Positions 1 to 10,233 of a stretch of DNA of 64,000 bases are shown piece after piece. Position 1 is the first letter of the stretch. Each line of letters begins with the position of its first letter. The notes under the pieces were generated by a model. The model did no database searches and was not told where the DNA came from. It saw nothing but the letters and a program-made list of their open reading frames with translations. The position numbers and the translations under genes are program-made. The stretch is from Actinotalea solisilvae. GTDB lineage: Bacteria > Actinomycetota > Actinomycetes > Actinomycetales > Cellulomonadaceae. The stretch spans positions 62,001 through 126,000 of the forward strand of contig NZ_JADDKQ010000010.1 in the NCBI RefSeq assembly GCF_016464425.1, written 5' to 3'.

Positions 1-1
1 C

Positions 2-310
2 GAGGACGGGGACGACGACGGAGCGGTGGCGCCGGCCGGCCGCGCCACCTTCGGCGTGCTGCGCGCCGCGGTCGACCGGGTGCTCCGGGACCCCCGTCCG
101 CAACGGCCCGCCGCGGACGCGACGGAGGCGGCGCTCGTGCTGTGGGGACACGTCCACGGGCTCGTCGCGCTCGAGCTGGCCGGCCTGCTGCCCGGCGGCC
201 CGGCCGAGCGCGAGCGGCGCTACGTGGCCGCGCTCCGCGCCTCGGGCGCGGCGGTCCTCGGCCCCGCGGGGCCGGCCGCCACTCTCGCGGGCCGGACGCC
301 GTCCGCCTGA
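2..310 (+). CDS. TetR/AcrR-family regulator, C-terminal part (cut by window edge)
   Basis: The frame is open from the left edge of the window to the TGA at 308-310, so this is the 3' end of a longer gene. The visible 102 residues carry the helix and motif LWGHVHGLVALELAG, which is typical of the ligand-binding/dimerisation domain (WHG type) of TetR-family repressors. The DNA-binding helix-turn-helix lies outside the window, so the family call rests on the C-terminal half only. The GTG at 26 is probably internal rather than the true start. The regulated target cannot be told from here. Confidence 0.6.
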   Translation, partial: EDGDDDGAVAPAGRATFGVLRAAVDRVLRDPRPQRPAADATEAALVLWGHVHGLVALELAGLLPGGPAERERRYVAALRASGAAVLGPAGPAATLAGRTPSA

Positions 311-362
311 CACCGCCTCGTGTCGGTGGGCGGTGGCACGCTGCTCCTGGGCGACGTCGGCG

Positions 363-395
363 CGCCGAGACAGCGCCGAGACAGCGCCGAGACAG
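363..395 (+). repeat. Three perfect tandem copies of an 11-bp unit
   Basis: The unit cgccgagacag occurs three times head to tail (363-373, 374-384, 385-395). It ends 18 bp before the start proposed for the AlkZ-like gene. Eleven base pairs is close to one helical turn, so it could be a multi-site operator, or simply a slippage product. No regulator is known for it. Confidence 0.85.
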
Positions 396-412
396 GGTGG
401 GGGCACCGGAGC

Positions 413-1765
413 ATGCGAAGCACAGGGACCACGAGCGCACGGACCACGAGCACACGGAGCGACGCGGCGACGAGCACGCGCAGCACCGCTGCGACGAGCA
501 CACGCAGCGCGACGAGCGCACGGGCCGGCACCCGGGAGACGGGCGCTCGCGGCAGGGGTGCGCGCGGCCCGGCGGCCCGGACGCTGACGCGGAGGGACGT
601 GCTGCGGTGGCGCTTCACCGCGCAGGGCCTGGACCGGGCGCCCGGGAGCCTCGACGGCGCCACGTGGCCCACCCAGGTGCCCGTGCTCGACCTCGGCGTC
701 CAGGACACGGGACCCGACGGCGCGCTGTGGGCGCTCGCGCTCCGCGGGGCGCCCGTCGACGCGACGACGGCCGCGCCCGGCCTCGCGCTCGCGTGGACCG
801 TGCGCGGCGCGCCCCACCTCTACCGCCGCGAGGAGCTCGCGGCGGTCGCGCGGGCCACCGCGCCCCTGTCCGAGGCGGACGCGCGCCGCCGGGTGCACGA
901 CGCCGCCAAGCCGCTCGTCGCCGCGGGCATCGACGTGACCACGGCGATCGTCGTCGTCGCGCGGGCGATGCGGCAGATCGTCGTGGGGCCGACGGTCAAG
1001 GGAGACATGTCGGGCCGGCTCACCGCGGCCGTCGACGAGCCGTACGTGCGCTGGTGCGGGGCCTGCCGGGCGACGCACGTGTACGAGATGCCGTTCCGGC
1101 TCGCGGCGCTCCACGCCGGGCTCGAGCTCGAGCCCGGGACCTCTCCCCCCGTGCTCGTGCCCGTGCCGTCGTGGCCCGCCGACCACCTCGACGCGTTCGC
1201 GGCGACGGTCGCCACGCCGCCCGCGGAGCGCGACGTCCCCGTCCACCTCGACGTGGTGCGGGCGTACCTGCGCCTCCTCGGCCCCGCCCGGCCCGGCGAC
1301 GTCGCCGCGTACCTCGACGCGCCCGCCGCGGACGTCGCGCGGCGCTGGTCCGACCTCGCCGACGAGCTCGTCGAGGTCGAGGTCGAGGGCGAGCGCCGGT
1401 GGGCGCTCGCCGAGGACGACGCCTCGCTCGCGGAGGCCTCGGGCTCCTCAGGCTCCTCGGGCTCCTCGGGCACGGTCCGGCTGCTCGGTCCGTTCGACCT
1501 GCTGCTCCAGGGCCGGGACCGCGAGCTCGTCGTCCCGGACCCGGCCGCCCGGTCGGCGCTGTGGCCCGTGCTGGGTCGTCCGGGCGCCGTCGTGCTCGAC
1601 GGCGAGGTCGTCGGCCTCTGGCGCCCGCGCGCCGCGGGCCGTCGCCTGCGGGTGCAGGTGACGCCGTGGGTGCCCTGGACCGCGAAGGTCGAGCGCGCCG
1701 TGGACACCGAGGCCGAGCGCCTCGCGGCCTTCCGGGGCGTCGAGCTCGGCGGGCGGGCCGCATGA
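413..1765 (+). CDS. Winged-helix DNA-binding protein, AlkZ/YcaQ-like (HTH_42)
   Basis: The 450-residue product matches the HTH_42 family that includes AlkZ/YcaQ, DNA glycosylases that unhook interstrand crosslinks and bulky adducts. Signs are the RRDVLRWRFTAQGL opening, a TVRGAPHLYRREEL segment equivalent to the family's RGTxHLV, a CxxC pair in VRWCGACRATHVYE, and a C-terminal LLGPFDLLLQGRDRELVVP block. Glycosylase activity is inferred from family only. The first 60 residues are a Ser/Thr/Arg/Ala low-complexity tail made of short DNA repeats, so the true start may be a non-ATG codon nearer 590. A Gly-Ser linker (1442-1468) precedes the C-terminal block. The stop overlaps the next ATG by 4 bp (ATGA), suggesting translational coupling. 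Confidence 0.72.
   Translation: MRSTGTTSARTTSTRSDAATSTRSTAATSTRSATSARAGTRETGARGRGARGPAARTLTRRDVLRWRFTAQGLDRAPGSLDGATWPTQVPVLDLGVQDTGPDGALWALALRGAPVDATTAAPGLALAWTVRGAPHLYRREELAAVARATAPLSEADARRRVHDAAKPLVAAGIDVTTAIVVVARAMRQIVVGPTVKGDMSGRLTAAVDEPYVRWCGACRATHVYEMPFRLAALHAGLELEPGTSPPVLVPVPSWPADHLDAFAATVATPPAERDVPVHLDVVRAYLRLLGPARPGDVAAYLDAPAADVARRWSDLADELVEVEVEGERRWALAEDDASLAEASGSSGSSGSSGTVRLLGPFDLLLQGRDRELVVPDPAARSALWPVLGRPGAVVLDGEVVGLWRPRAAGRRLRVQVTPWVPWTAKVERAVDTEAERLAAFRGVELGGRAA
1442..1468 (+). repeat. 9-bp tandem repeat encoding a Gly-Ser-Ser linker
   Basis: Three copies of ggctcctc(a/g) run head to tail inside the AlkZ-like gene and encode repeated Gly-Ser-Ser. The linker sits just before the conserved C-terminal block. 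Being an in-frame 9-bp repeat, copy number could vary between strains without breaking the frame. Confidence 0.8.
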
Positions 1766-2763
1766 CGCGGCGCGGCTGGCTGCTGCTCGGCCTCCTCGGC
1801 GTCATCTGGGGCGTGCCGTACCTGCTCATCAAGGTGGCCGTGGCCGAGGTCTCCCCCGCGACCGTCGTGCTCGCCCGCACGACGGTCGGAGCCCTGGTGC
1901 TCCTCCCGTTCGCCCTGCGGGGTGCGGGGTTCGGCGCGCTCCGGGGACGCTGGCGCGCGCTCGCGCTCTTCGCGGCCCTCGAGGTCGTCGGCCCGTGGAT
2001 GCTCTTCTCGGACGCCGAACGCACGCTCGACAGCTCGACGACGGGGCTGCTCGTCGCGACGGTGCCGGTCCTCGCGGTCGTCGTGGGGCGCGTCGCCGGG
2101 GACCGTGCGCCCGTCGCGGGCGTCCGCTGGGCCGGCCTGCTCGTCGGCCTCGCGGGCGTCGGCGTCCTCACGGGCCCCGGCCTCGCGTCGGGACACGCGT
2201 GGCCCGTGACCGAGGTCGTGCTGGGCGCCCTCGGGTACGCGATCGCGCCGGTCGTCGCGGAGCGGAGCCTCCAGGGCGTCCCCGCGACGGTCCTCACGAC
2301 GGCGTGCCTCGGCCTCGCGGCCCTCGTCTACGCGCCGGTCGTCCTGCTCGAGGGGCCGCAGCCCCTCCCGAGCCCCGCCGCGGTCGGCTCCCTCGCGGCG
2401 CTCGGGCTCGTCTGCACGGCCGTCGCGTTCCTGCTGTTCTTCCGCCTCATCTCGGAGGTGGGCGGCCCGCGCTCGACCCTGGTGGCCTACCTCAACCCGC
2501 TCGTCGCCGTCTCGCTCGGCGCGCTCGTGCTCGACGAGCGGCTCGACGCGACGGTCGGGCTCGCGACGCTGCTCATCGTCGGCGGCTCGGCGGCGGCCTC
2601 GGTGCGGCGCAGGTCGGTCCGCCCGCGCGCCGACGCGGCGCCCGCGCCCGTGAACGCCGCGGCACCGGGCGAGGGCGCGGTCGCGCCCGGCGAGCTCGCG
2701 CTCACCGACCCGGGTCCCGGGCCGGCGAGCGACGGCGTCACGCCTCGACGACCACCGGGATGA
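1762..2763 (+). CDS. EamA/DMT-family membrane transporter
   Basis: This 333-residue, strongly hydrophobic protein has about ten membrane segments in two repeated halves, as in EamA (drug/metabolite) transporters. It opens with the typical LLLGLLGVIWGVPYLLIK and repeats the pattern after residue 150. The substrate cannot be read from sequence; amino acids or other metabolites are the usual cargo of the family. The ATG overlaps the stop of the AlkZ-like gene (ATGA), so both are probably one transcript. The last 26 bp overlap the 3' end of convergent rnj, and the C-terminal 40 residues are a polar Ala/Pro/Gly tail outside the conserved fold. Confidence 0.85.
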   Translation: MTRRGWLLLGLLGVIWGVPYLLIKVAVAEVSPATVVLARTTVGALVLLPFALRGAGFGALRGRWRALALFAALEVVGPWMLFSDAERTLDSSTTGLLVATVPVLAVVVGRVAGDRAPVAGVRWAGLLVGLAGVGVLTGPGLASGHAWPVTEVVLGALGYAIAPVVAERSLQGVPATVLTTACLGLAALVYAPVVLLEGPQPLPSPAAVGSLAALGLVCTAVAFLLFFRLISEVGGPRSTLVAYLNPLVAVSLGALVLDERLDATVGLATLLIVGGSAAASVRRRSVRPRADAAPAPVNAAAPGEGAVAPGELALTDPGPGPASDGVTPRRPPG

Positions 2764-4423
2764 TCATGGGGCGGCGGCGCAGCCGGCCCGACACCCACCG
2801 ACCGACGACCCGCCGCACCACCTGCTGGAGCTGGTGCGTGTCGATCGTGCCGCTCGAGGTCGCGTCCTCGAGCGCCTTGGCGACCTCGGGCTGGATCGTC
2901 TGGAAGACCGCGTCGTCCTCGGCGAAGCCCCGCGCGTGGATCTGCGGCCCCGCGATGACCTTGCCGGTCGCCGAGTCGACCACCGCGAAGATCGAGATGA
3001 AGCCCTCCTCGCCGAGGATGCGCCGGTCCTTGAGCTCGGCGTCCGTGATCGTCCCGACGCTCGAGCCGTCGACGTAGACGTACCCGCACGGGACGGCGCC
3101 GACGACGCTCGCCCGCCCGTCGACGAGGTCGACGACCACGCCGTCCTCGGCGAGGACCACCCGGTCCGCCGGCACGCCGGTCCGGACCGCGATCGACGCG
3201 TTGGCGACGAGGTGGCGGACCTCGCCGTGCACCGGCATGACGTTGCGCGGTCGCAGCACGTTGTAGCAGTACATGAGCTCGCCGGCGCTCGCGTGGCCCG
3301 AGACGTGCACGCGAGCGTTGCCCTGGTGCACGACCTTCGCCCCGAGCCGCATGAGCCCGTTGATGACGCGGAAGACCGCGTTCTCGTTGCCCGGGATGAG
3401 CGAGGACGCGAGCACCACGGTGTCGCCGTGACCGACGAGGACGCGGTGGTCACGGTTCGCCATGCGCGACAGGGCCGCCATCGGCTCGCCCTGCGACCCG
3501 GTGCACATGAGCACGACCTCGTCCGGCGGCAGGTCGTCGACCGCCTTGACGTCGACGAGCGTGTCCGGCGGCACCGTGAGGTAGCCCAGGTCCGCCGCGA
3601 TGCCCATGTTGCGCACCATCGAGCGCCCGACGAGCGCGACCTTGCGGCCGTGCGCGTGGGCCGCGTCGAGCACCTGCTGGACGCGGTGCACGTGCGACGC
3701 GAACGACGCCACGATGACGCGCTGCTCGGCGCCCGCGAACACCTGGTCGAGCACCGGGCCGATGTCCCGCTCGTGCGTCGTGAAGCCCGGCACCTCGGCG
3801 TTGGTCGAGTCGACCATGAAGAGGTCGACGCCCTCCTCGCCGAGCCGCGCGAAGGCGCGCAGGTCGGTGATCCGCCCGTCGAGCGGCAGCTGGTCCATCT
3901 TGAAGTCGCCGGTGTGGAGCACGAGGCCGGCGCCCGTGCGCACCGCGACCGCGAGCGCGTCGGGGATGGAGTGGTTCACCGCGACGAACTCGCACTCGAA
4001 CGCGCCGAGCTGCTCGACCTGGCCTTCCTTGACCGCGAGCGTCACGGGCGTGATGCGGTGCTCCTTGAGCTTCGCCTCGACGAACGCGAGCGTGAGCTGC
4101 GAGCCGACCAGCGGGATGTCGGGCCGCAGGCGCAGGAGGTACGGCACCGCTCCGATGTGGTCCTCGTGCCCGTGCGTGAGCACCACGGCGTCGATGTCCG
4201 CGAGCCGGTCCGCGATGTAGTCGAAGTCCGGGAGGATGAGGTCGACGCCCGGCTGGTGGTCCTCGGGGAACAGCACGCCGCAGTCGATGACGAGCAGCCG
4301 ACCGCCGTACTCGAGCACCGCCATGTTGCGGCCGATCTCGCCGAGGCCGCCGAGGGCGACGATGCGCAGCGCGCCGTCGGGCAGGGCGGGCGGTGCGCCG
4401 AGCTCGGGGTGGGGGTGGGACAT
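2738..4423 (-). CDS. rnj: Ribonuclease J
   Basis: At 561 residues it has the usual RNase J length. It is a metallo-beta-lactamase/beta-CASP ribonuclease with 5'-3' exo- and endonuclease activity in mRNA decay and rRNA maturation. The metal-binding motif HGHEDH is at residues 84-89, after the GGLGEIGRNM opening; further conserved blocks include LHTGDFKMD, CTGSQGEP and HVSGHAS. It lies 12 bp downstream of dapA, the usual actinobacterial arrangement, and its ribosome site (ggaggtcc) falls in that gap. The 3' end overlaps the convergent transporter gene by 26 bp. Confidence 0.95.
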   Translation of the reverse strand: MSHPHPELGAPPALPDGALRIVALGGLGEIGRNMAVLEYGGRLLVIDCGVLFPEDHQPGVDLILPDFDYIADRLADIDAVVLTHGHEDHIGAVPYLLRLRPDIPLVGSQLTLAFVEAKLKEHRITPVTLAVKEGQVEQLGAFECEFVAVNHSIPDALAVAVRTGAGLVLHTGDFKMDQLPLDGRITDLRAFARLGEEGVDLFMVDSTNAEVPGFTTHERDIGPVLDQVFAGAEQRVIVASFASHVHRVQQVLDAAHAHGRKVALVGRSMVRNMGIAADLGYLTVPPDTLVDVKAVDDLPPDEVVLMCTGSQGEPMAALSRMANRDHRVLVGHGDTVVLASSLIPGNENAVFRVINGLMRLGAKVVHQGNARVHVSGHASAGELMYCYNVLRPRNVMPVHGEVRHLVANASIAVRTGVPADRVVLAEDGVVVDLVDGRASVVGAVPCGYVYVDGSSVGTITDAELKDRRILGEEGFISIFAVVDSATGKVIAGPQIHARGFAEDDAVFQTIQPEVAKALEDATSSGTIDTHQLQQVVRRVVGRWVSGRLRRRPMIIPVVVEA

Positions 4424-4435
4424 CGGACCTCCGGG

Positions 4436-5392
4436 TCAGTCGAGTCGGCCGGCCGCGACGAGGGCCGTCCGGACCTGGGCGACCTCCTCGGCGTCGGCCG
4501 CGGCCTGGGGAAGGCGCATGGTCGCGGTCGGGATGAGCCCGAGCAGCGCCAGCGTGAGCTTGGACCGCAGCGCGCCGTTGCCGCTGCCGCAGACGAGGTC
4601 GATCATCGGCATCGCCTCGAGGAACGTCGCGCGGGCGGTCGCGAGGTCGCCCGCGTCGGCCGCGCGGATGACCGCGGCGAGCTCGTCGCCCACGAGGTGC
4701 GCCGCCATGCTCACGAGCCCGACGCCACCCACCGCGAGGAACGGCAGGAGGAGCGCGTCGTCGCCCGCGTAGTACGCGAGGCCGGTCGCCTCGATCGCCC
4801 GCATCGCCCCGACGACGTCGCCCGTGGCGTCCTTGACCGCCACGACCCGGTCGTGCGCCGCGAGCCGCTCGAGCGTCGCGAGGCTGTACCGCACGACGGT
4901 CCGTGCCGGGACGTCGTAGAGCATGACGGGCAGGTCGGTGGCGTCCGCGACGGCGACCGTGTGCTGGTAGACCCCCTCCTGGGAGGGGCGCGAGTAGTAC
5001 GGGGAGACCACGAGCAGGCCGTGCGCACCGGCCTCGGCGGCCTGCTCCGCCATGCGCACGGCGTGCGCGGTGTCGTTCGAGCCCGCCCCGGCGACGACGA
5101 CCGCGCGGTCGCCGACCGCGTCGACGACCGCACGCACCAGGTCGGCCTTCTCGGGTGCGTGCGTGGTGGGCGCCTCGCCCGTGGTGCCGTTGAGCACGAG
5201 GCCGTCGTGGCCGTGGTCGACGAGGTGCACCGCGAGCCGAGCCGCCGCGTCGAGGTCGACGGCCCCGTCGGCGGTCATGGGCGTCACCATCGCGGTGAGG
5301 AGGGCGCCGAACGGCCGGTCGGTCGACCCGACCCGCTCCGGCTGCCGGGTCACCCCGGGCGTCCCGGGACGGTCGGAGGGGGTGGGCGCCAT
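4436..5392 (-). CDS. dapA: 4-hydroxy-tetrahydrodipicolinate synthase
   Basis: DapA condenses pyruvate with aspartate semialdehyde, the first committed step to diaminopimelate and lysine. The 318-residue TIM barrel shows GTTGE at residues 69-73, the SPYYSRP loop near 130, the active-site tyrosine in LYDVPART (Y159) and the Schiff-base lysine in VAVKDATGD (K187). About 25 residues of non-conserved N-terminus precede the fold, so a later start is possible. It lies between folA (9 bp) and rnj (12 bp) and is probably cotranscribed with both. DapB, the next enzyme, is encoded separately at 10.7 kb. Confidence 0.95.
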   Translation of the reverse strand: MAPTPSDRPGTPGVTRQPERVGSTDRPFGALLTAMVTPMTADGAVDLDAAARLAVHLVDHGHDGLVLNGTTGEAPTTHAPEKADLVRAVVDAVGDRAVVVAGAGSNDTAHAVRMAEQAAEAGAHGLLVVSPYYSRPSQEGVYQHTVAVADATDLPVMLYDVPARTVVRYSLATLERLAAHDRVVAVKDATGDVVGAMRAIEATGLAYYAGDDALLLPFLAVGGVGLVSMAAHLVGDELAAVIRAADAGDLATARATFLEAMPMIDLVCGSGNGALRSKLTLALLGLIPTATMRLPQAAADAEEVAQVRTALVAAGRLD

Positions 5393-5401
5393 GGCAGCAA
5401 A

Positions 5402-6830
<1,429 letters not shown>

Positions 6831-6870
6831 GGCGTCATCGTAGGCGGCGCGCGGGTCCATACTGACGACC

Positions 6871-8361
6871 ATGACGACGGTGCACCTGGCAGCTCGGTCG
6901 CAGACCCTCCCGGTGGACGTCCCCACCGGCGTGCTCGTGGGCGGTGACTGGTCCCCCGCCTCGGGCGGCGGGACGTTCGAGGTCCACGACCCCGCCACCG
7001 GCGACGTCCTGATCGAGGTCGCCGACGGCACGCCCGACGACGGCCTCGCGGCGCTCGCCGCCGCGGACGACGCGCTCCCCGCCTGGCGTGCGACGGCCCC
7101 GCGCGAGCGCGCCGAGGTGCTCCGCACGGTCTTCGACCGCGTGATCGCGCGCACCGACGAGTTCGCGGCCGTCATCACGGCCGAGGGCGGCAAGCCGCTC
7201 GCCGAGGCGGCCGCCGAGGTCGCCTACGGCGCCGAGTACGTGCGCTGGTACTCCGAGCAGGCCGTGCGCGTGGGCGGCGTCGTGCGGACGGCACCCAGCG
7301 GCGCGAACCACCAGATGGTGCTCCGGCGCGGCGTCGGCCCCGCGCTGCTCATCACGCCGTGGAACTTCCCGCTCGCCATGGCGACGCGCAAGATCGCGCC
7401 CGCCCTCGCCGCGGGCTGCACGGTCGTGGTCAAGCCGGCCGGCCTCACGCCGCTGACGACCTCGCTGTTCGCCGAGGTGGTCCGGGAGGTCCTCGCCGAG
7501 CGCGGGCTGCCGACGGGCGTCGTCAACGTCGTCCCGACGTCGTCGTCGTCGGCCCTCGTCGAGCCGCTCCTGGCCGACCCGCGGCTGCGCAAGCTGTCCT
7601 TCACGGGCTCGACCGAGGTGGGCCGGGTCCTGCTGCGCGGCGCGGCCGAGGGCGTCCTGCGCACCTCGATGGAGCTGGGCGGCAACGCGCCGTTCCTCGT
7701 GTTCGACGACGCCGACGTCGCCGCGGCCGTCGAGGGCGCGGTCGCGGCCAAGATGCGCAACGCGGGCCAGACGTGCGTCGCCGCCAACCGGTTCCTCGTC
7801 CACGAGGCGGTCGCCGAGGAGTTCAGCGCGGGCCTCGCCGCCGCGTTCGAGAAGCTCGTCGTGGGCCCGGGCAGCCGTCCGGGCACGACCGTCGGACCGC
7901 TCATCGAGGCGCGCGCGGTCGACCGCGTCGAGGAGGTCGTGGCCCAGGCCGTCGACGGCGGCGCGCGCGTCGCGGTCGGCGGCGGCCGCCCCGACCGCAC
8001 CGCGCTGCCGGGGCACTTCTACGCCCCGACCGTCCTCACGGGCGTCGACCCGGCGGCCCGCGCGGTGCGCGAGGAGATCTTCGGCCCGGTCGCGCCCGTC
8101 GTGACCTTCGCGTCCGAGGACGAGGGGCTCGCGCTCGCGAACAGCACCGAGTTCGGGCTCGTCGCCTACGCGTACACGCGCGACGTCGGCCGCGTCATGC
8201 GCGTCGCCGAGGGCATCGAGTCCGGCATGCTCGGCGTCAACCGCGGCATGGTGTCGGACGCGAGCGCGCCCTTCGGGGGCGTCAAGCAGTCGGGCCTGGG
8301 GCGCGAGGGCGGCGAGGCGGGCATCGAGGAGTACCTCGAGAGCGTGTACGTCGCGCTGTGA
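6871..8361 (+). CDS. gabD: NAD(P)-dependent succinate-semialdehyde dehydrogenase
   Basis: This aldehyde dehydrogenase oxidises succinate semialdehyde to succinate, the last step of GABA breakdown. In 496 residues it has [10 protein letters not shown] (161-170), the cofactor loop FTGSTEVG, the general base in MELGGNAPF (E268) and the catalytic cysteine in [11 protein letters not shown] (C302). The GGNAP and CVAANRF blocks fit the SSADH branch better than betaine-aldehyde dehydrogenases, so the substrate call is fairly safe but inferred. Its stop overlaps the GTG of azlC (GTGA). GabT, which would supply its substrate, is 26 kb away in the polyamine block. Confidence 0.85.
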   Translation: MTTVHLAARSQTLPVDVPTGVLVGGDWSPASGGGTFEVHDPATGDVLIEVADGTPDDGLAALAAADDALPAWRATAPRERAEVLRTVFDRVIARTDEFAAVITAEGGKPLAEAAAEVAYGAEYVRWYSEQAVRVGGVVRTAPSGANHQMVLRRGVGPALLITPWNFPLAMATRKIAPALAAGCTVVVKPAGLTPLTTSLFAEVVREVLAERGLPTGVVNVVPTSSSSALVEPLLADPRLRKLSFTGSTEVGRVLLRGAAEGVLRTSMELGGNAPFLVFDDADVAAAVEGAVAAKMRNAGQTCVAANRFLVHEAVAEEFSAGLAAAFEKLVVGPGSRPGTTVGPLIEARAVDRVEEVVAQAVDGGARVAVGGGRPDRTALPGHFYAPTVLTGVDPAARAVREEIFGPVAPVVTFASEDEGLALANSTEFGLVAYAYTRDVGRVMRVAEGIESGMLGVNRGMVSDASAPFGGVKQSGLGREGGEAGIEEYLESVYVAL

Positions 8362-9182
8362 CGCCGGCACGACCCGACGGCGACGCGCACGGGCACGGCG
8401 CGCACCCGGACCCCGCAGGGTCGGGCCCCGCGGGGTCGGGCCCGCACGCGGCCGACGCCGCCCGACGGGCCGCGGTGCGCCAGGCACTCTCGGTCGCCGC
8501 CGCGACGGGCGTCTACGGCGTCTCGTTCGGCGCGCTCGCCGTCGCCGCCGGCCTCGACGTCTGGCAGACGTGCGCGCTGAGCGTCCTCATGTTCACCGGC
8601 GGGTCGCAGTTCGCCTTCGTCGGCGTGCTCGGCGCCGGCGGGGCCGGCGGGGCGGCCGTCGCGACCGCGGCGATGCTCGGCGCCCGGAACGCCCTCTACG
8701 GCGCGGTCCTCTCGCCGCTGCTGCGGTACCGCGGGCTGCGCCGCGCGGCCGCCGCGCACCTGACCATCGACGAGTCGACCGCCGTGGCGACCGCGCAGAG
8801 CACGCCCGACGTCGCGCGCGTGGGCTTCTGGTGGACGGGGGTCGGGGTCTTCGTGCTCTGGAACGTCTTCACGGCCGTGGGCGCGCTGGTCGGGGGCGTG
8901 CTGGGCGACCCGGCGCGGTGGGGGCTCGACGCGGCGGCCGCGGCGGCGTTCCTCGGGCTGGTGTGGCCGCGGCTCGCGACGCGGCCGGCGCGGGTGGTCG
9001 CCGGCGCGGCCGCGGTGGTCGCGCTCGCCCTCACGCCCGTCGCGCCCGCGGGGGTCCCGGTGCTCGCGGCGGCGGTGGTCGCCGTCGCGCTCGGCTGGCG
9101 CGACCCCGGTCCGCGCCTGCACGGCCCGGTCCGCGCCGCGGACGGCCGCGAGCAGGGCACCGGCGCGGGGGCCGCACGGTGA
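8358..9182 (+). CDS. azlC: AzlC-family branched-chain amino-acid exporter, large subunit
   Basis: The 274-residue membrane protein carries the AzlC signature region, TGVYGVSFGALAVAAGL followed by FTGGSQFAFVG, and a LGARNALYGAVLSP block. AzlC works with small AzlD to export branched-chain amino acids and analogues. The GTG start overlaps the upstream gabD stop (GTGA), and the next GTG overlaps this stop in the same way, so three genes are translationally linked. The first 40 residues are a His/Gly/Pro-rich cytoplasmic tail not seen in most homologues. Confidence 0.85.
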   Translation: MTPARPDGDAHGHGAHPDPAGSGPAGSGPHAADAARRAAVRQALSVAAATGVYGVSFGALAVAAGLDVWQTCALSVLMFTGGSQFAFVGVLGAGGAGGAAVATAAMLGARNALYGAVLSPLLRYRGLRRAAAAHLTIDESTAVATAQSTPDVARVGFWWTGVGVFVLWNVFTAVGALVGGVLGDPARWGLDAAAAAAFLGLVWPRLATRPARVVAGAAAVVALALTPVAPAGVPVLAAAVVAVALGWRDPGPRLHGPVRAADGREQGTGAGAAR

Positions 9183-9493
9183 GCGCCCATGCCGCGACGT
9201 GGCTCGCGGTCCTCGCCGCCGCCGCCGTGTGCTTCGCCACCAAGCTGCTCGGGCACCGGCTCCCCGCGCGCTGGCTCGAGGACCCGCGGGTCGCGCGCGT
9301 CGCGGGCCTCGTCACGGTCGCGCTGCTCGCTGCCCTCGTCGCCGTGCAGACCTTCACCTCGGGGCGGGACGTGGTCGTGGACGCGCGGCTCGTGGCCCTG
9401 GCCGTCGCTGCCGTCGCGCTCGCGCTGCGGGCGCCGTTCGTGGTCGTCGTCGTGCTCGCGGCGGTCGTCGCGGCCGTCCTGCGGGCGCTGTGA
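9179..9493 (+). CDS. azlD: AzlD-family exporter, small subunit
   Basis: This is a 104-residue protein of three to four hydrophobic segments, the size and shape of AzlD. It shows the family block ATKLLGHRLPARWLEDPRV and sits directly behind azlC with a GTGA overlap. It is expected to form a heteromeric branched-chain amino-acid exporter with AzlC in the cytoplasmic membrane. Sequence is weakly conserved in this family, so the call leans on size, hydrophobicity and position as well as the motif. Confidence 0.8.
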   Translation: MSAHAATWLAVLAAAAVCFATKLLGHRLPARWLEDPRVARVAGLVTVALLAALVAVQTFTSGRDVVVDARLVALAVAAVALALRAPFVVVVVLAAVVAAVLRAL

Positions 9494-9620
9494 GGCGGTC
9501 CCACCCCGGCTCGCCGCCGTGGACCCGGGCGGTCCGCCGGCCGAGGTCCCCGCGGTTCGACACCGTGGCGACGGCGGGTCATGCTGCCGGGATGCACCTC
9601 GACGCCCCCGGGACCCGCTG

Positions 9621-10205
9621 ATGGCACTCTTCCGCGAGCAGGCCGACGTGTCGGTGCGCCCGGCGACGCCCGACGACGAGGCCGCCGTCGCACGGGTCCA
9701 GCTGCGCGCGTGGCGCTCGACCCACGCGGACCTCCTCGGCGCCGACGTGCTCGAGCAGCTCGACGTCATGGCCGTCCGGCAGCAGTGGGCGGCGGCGATC
9801 AGCTCGCCCCCCTCGCGCGCGCACCACGTGCTCGTCGCGTGCGACGGTCCCCGCGTCGTCGGCTTCGCCGCGTCCGCGCCGCTCCCGGCCGCGCACGAGG
9901 ACACCGCCGACGCCGCCACCGGGGGCCCCGACGCCTCTGGCGGCGTCGAGGTCGTGGCGCTCGAGGTCGACCCGGACGCGCGCCAGGGCGGGCACGGCTC
10001 GCGGCTGCTCGCCGCGTGCGTCGACATCGCGCGCGACGCGGGCGCGACGCACCTGCAGACGTGGGTGCTCGACGGCGACGACGCCCGCGAGCAGTTCCTG
10101 CGCGGGGCGGGGCTCGGCCCCGACGGCGCGGAGCGCGAGCTCGGGGTGCGCCCCGACGGCGGGGCGCGCGCGGTGGTCGAGCGCCGCTGGGTCGCCGAGA
10201 TCTGA
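9621..10205 (+). CDS. GNAT-family N-acetyltransferase
   Basis: The 194-residue protein has the GNAT fold: a first strand in VSVRPATPDDEAAVARVQ, the central strand VVALEVDPDARQGGHGSRLL and the acetyl-CoA pyrophosphate loop (R/Q-x-x-G-x-G, here RQGGHGSRLL). The acceptor substrate is unknown. It begins 127 bp after azlD, a gap in which I see no gene or clear hairpin, so it may have its own promoter. An acidic Ala/Asp insertion before the central strand is probably a surface loop. Confidence 0.82.
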   Translation: MALFREQADVSVRPATPDDEAAVARVQLRAWRSTHADLLGADVLEQLDVMAVRQQWAAAISSPPSRAHHVLVACDGPRVVGFAASAPLPAAHEDTADAATGGPDASGGVEVVALEVDPDARQGGHGSRLLAACVDIARDAGATHLQTWVLDGDDAREQFLRGAGLGPDGAERELGVRPDGGARAVVERRWVAEI

Positions 10206-10233
10206 CGGCACGCGACGAGGGCGGCGCGGTCGG

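Noticed and set aside
363-500. CRISPR-like array
   Set aside because: The repeats are 11 bp, directly contiguous and without spacers; no cas genes are present. No CRISPR was seen elsewhere.
6831-7193. N-terminal extension of thyA
   Set aside because: The extra residues overlap the divergent dehydrogenase and match nothing; alignable ThyA sequence begins at ATG 6830.
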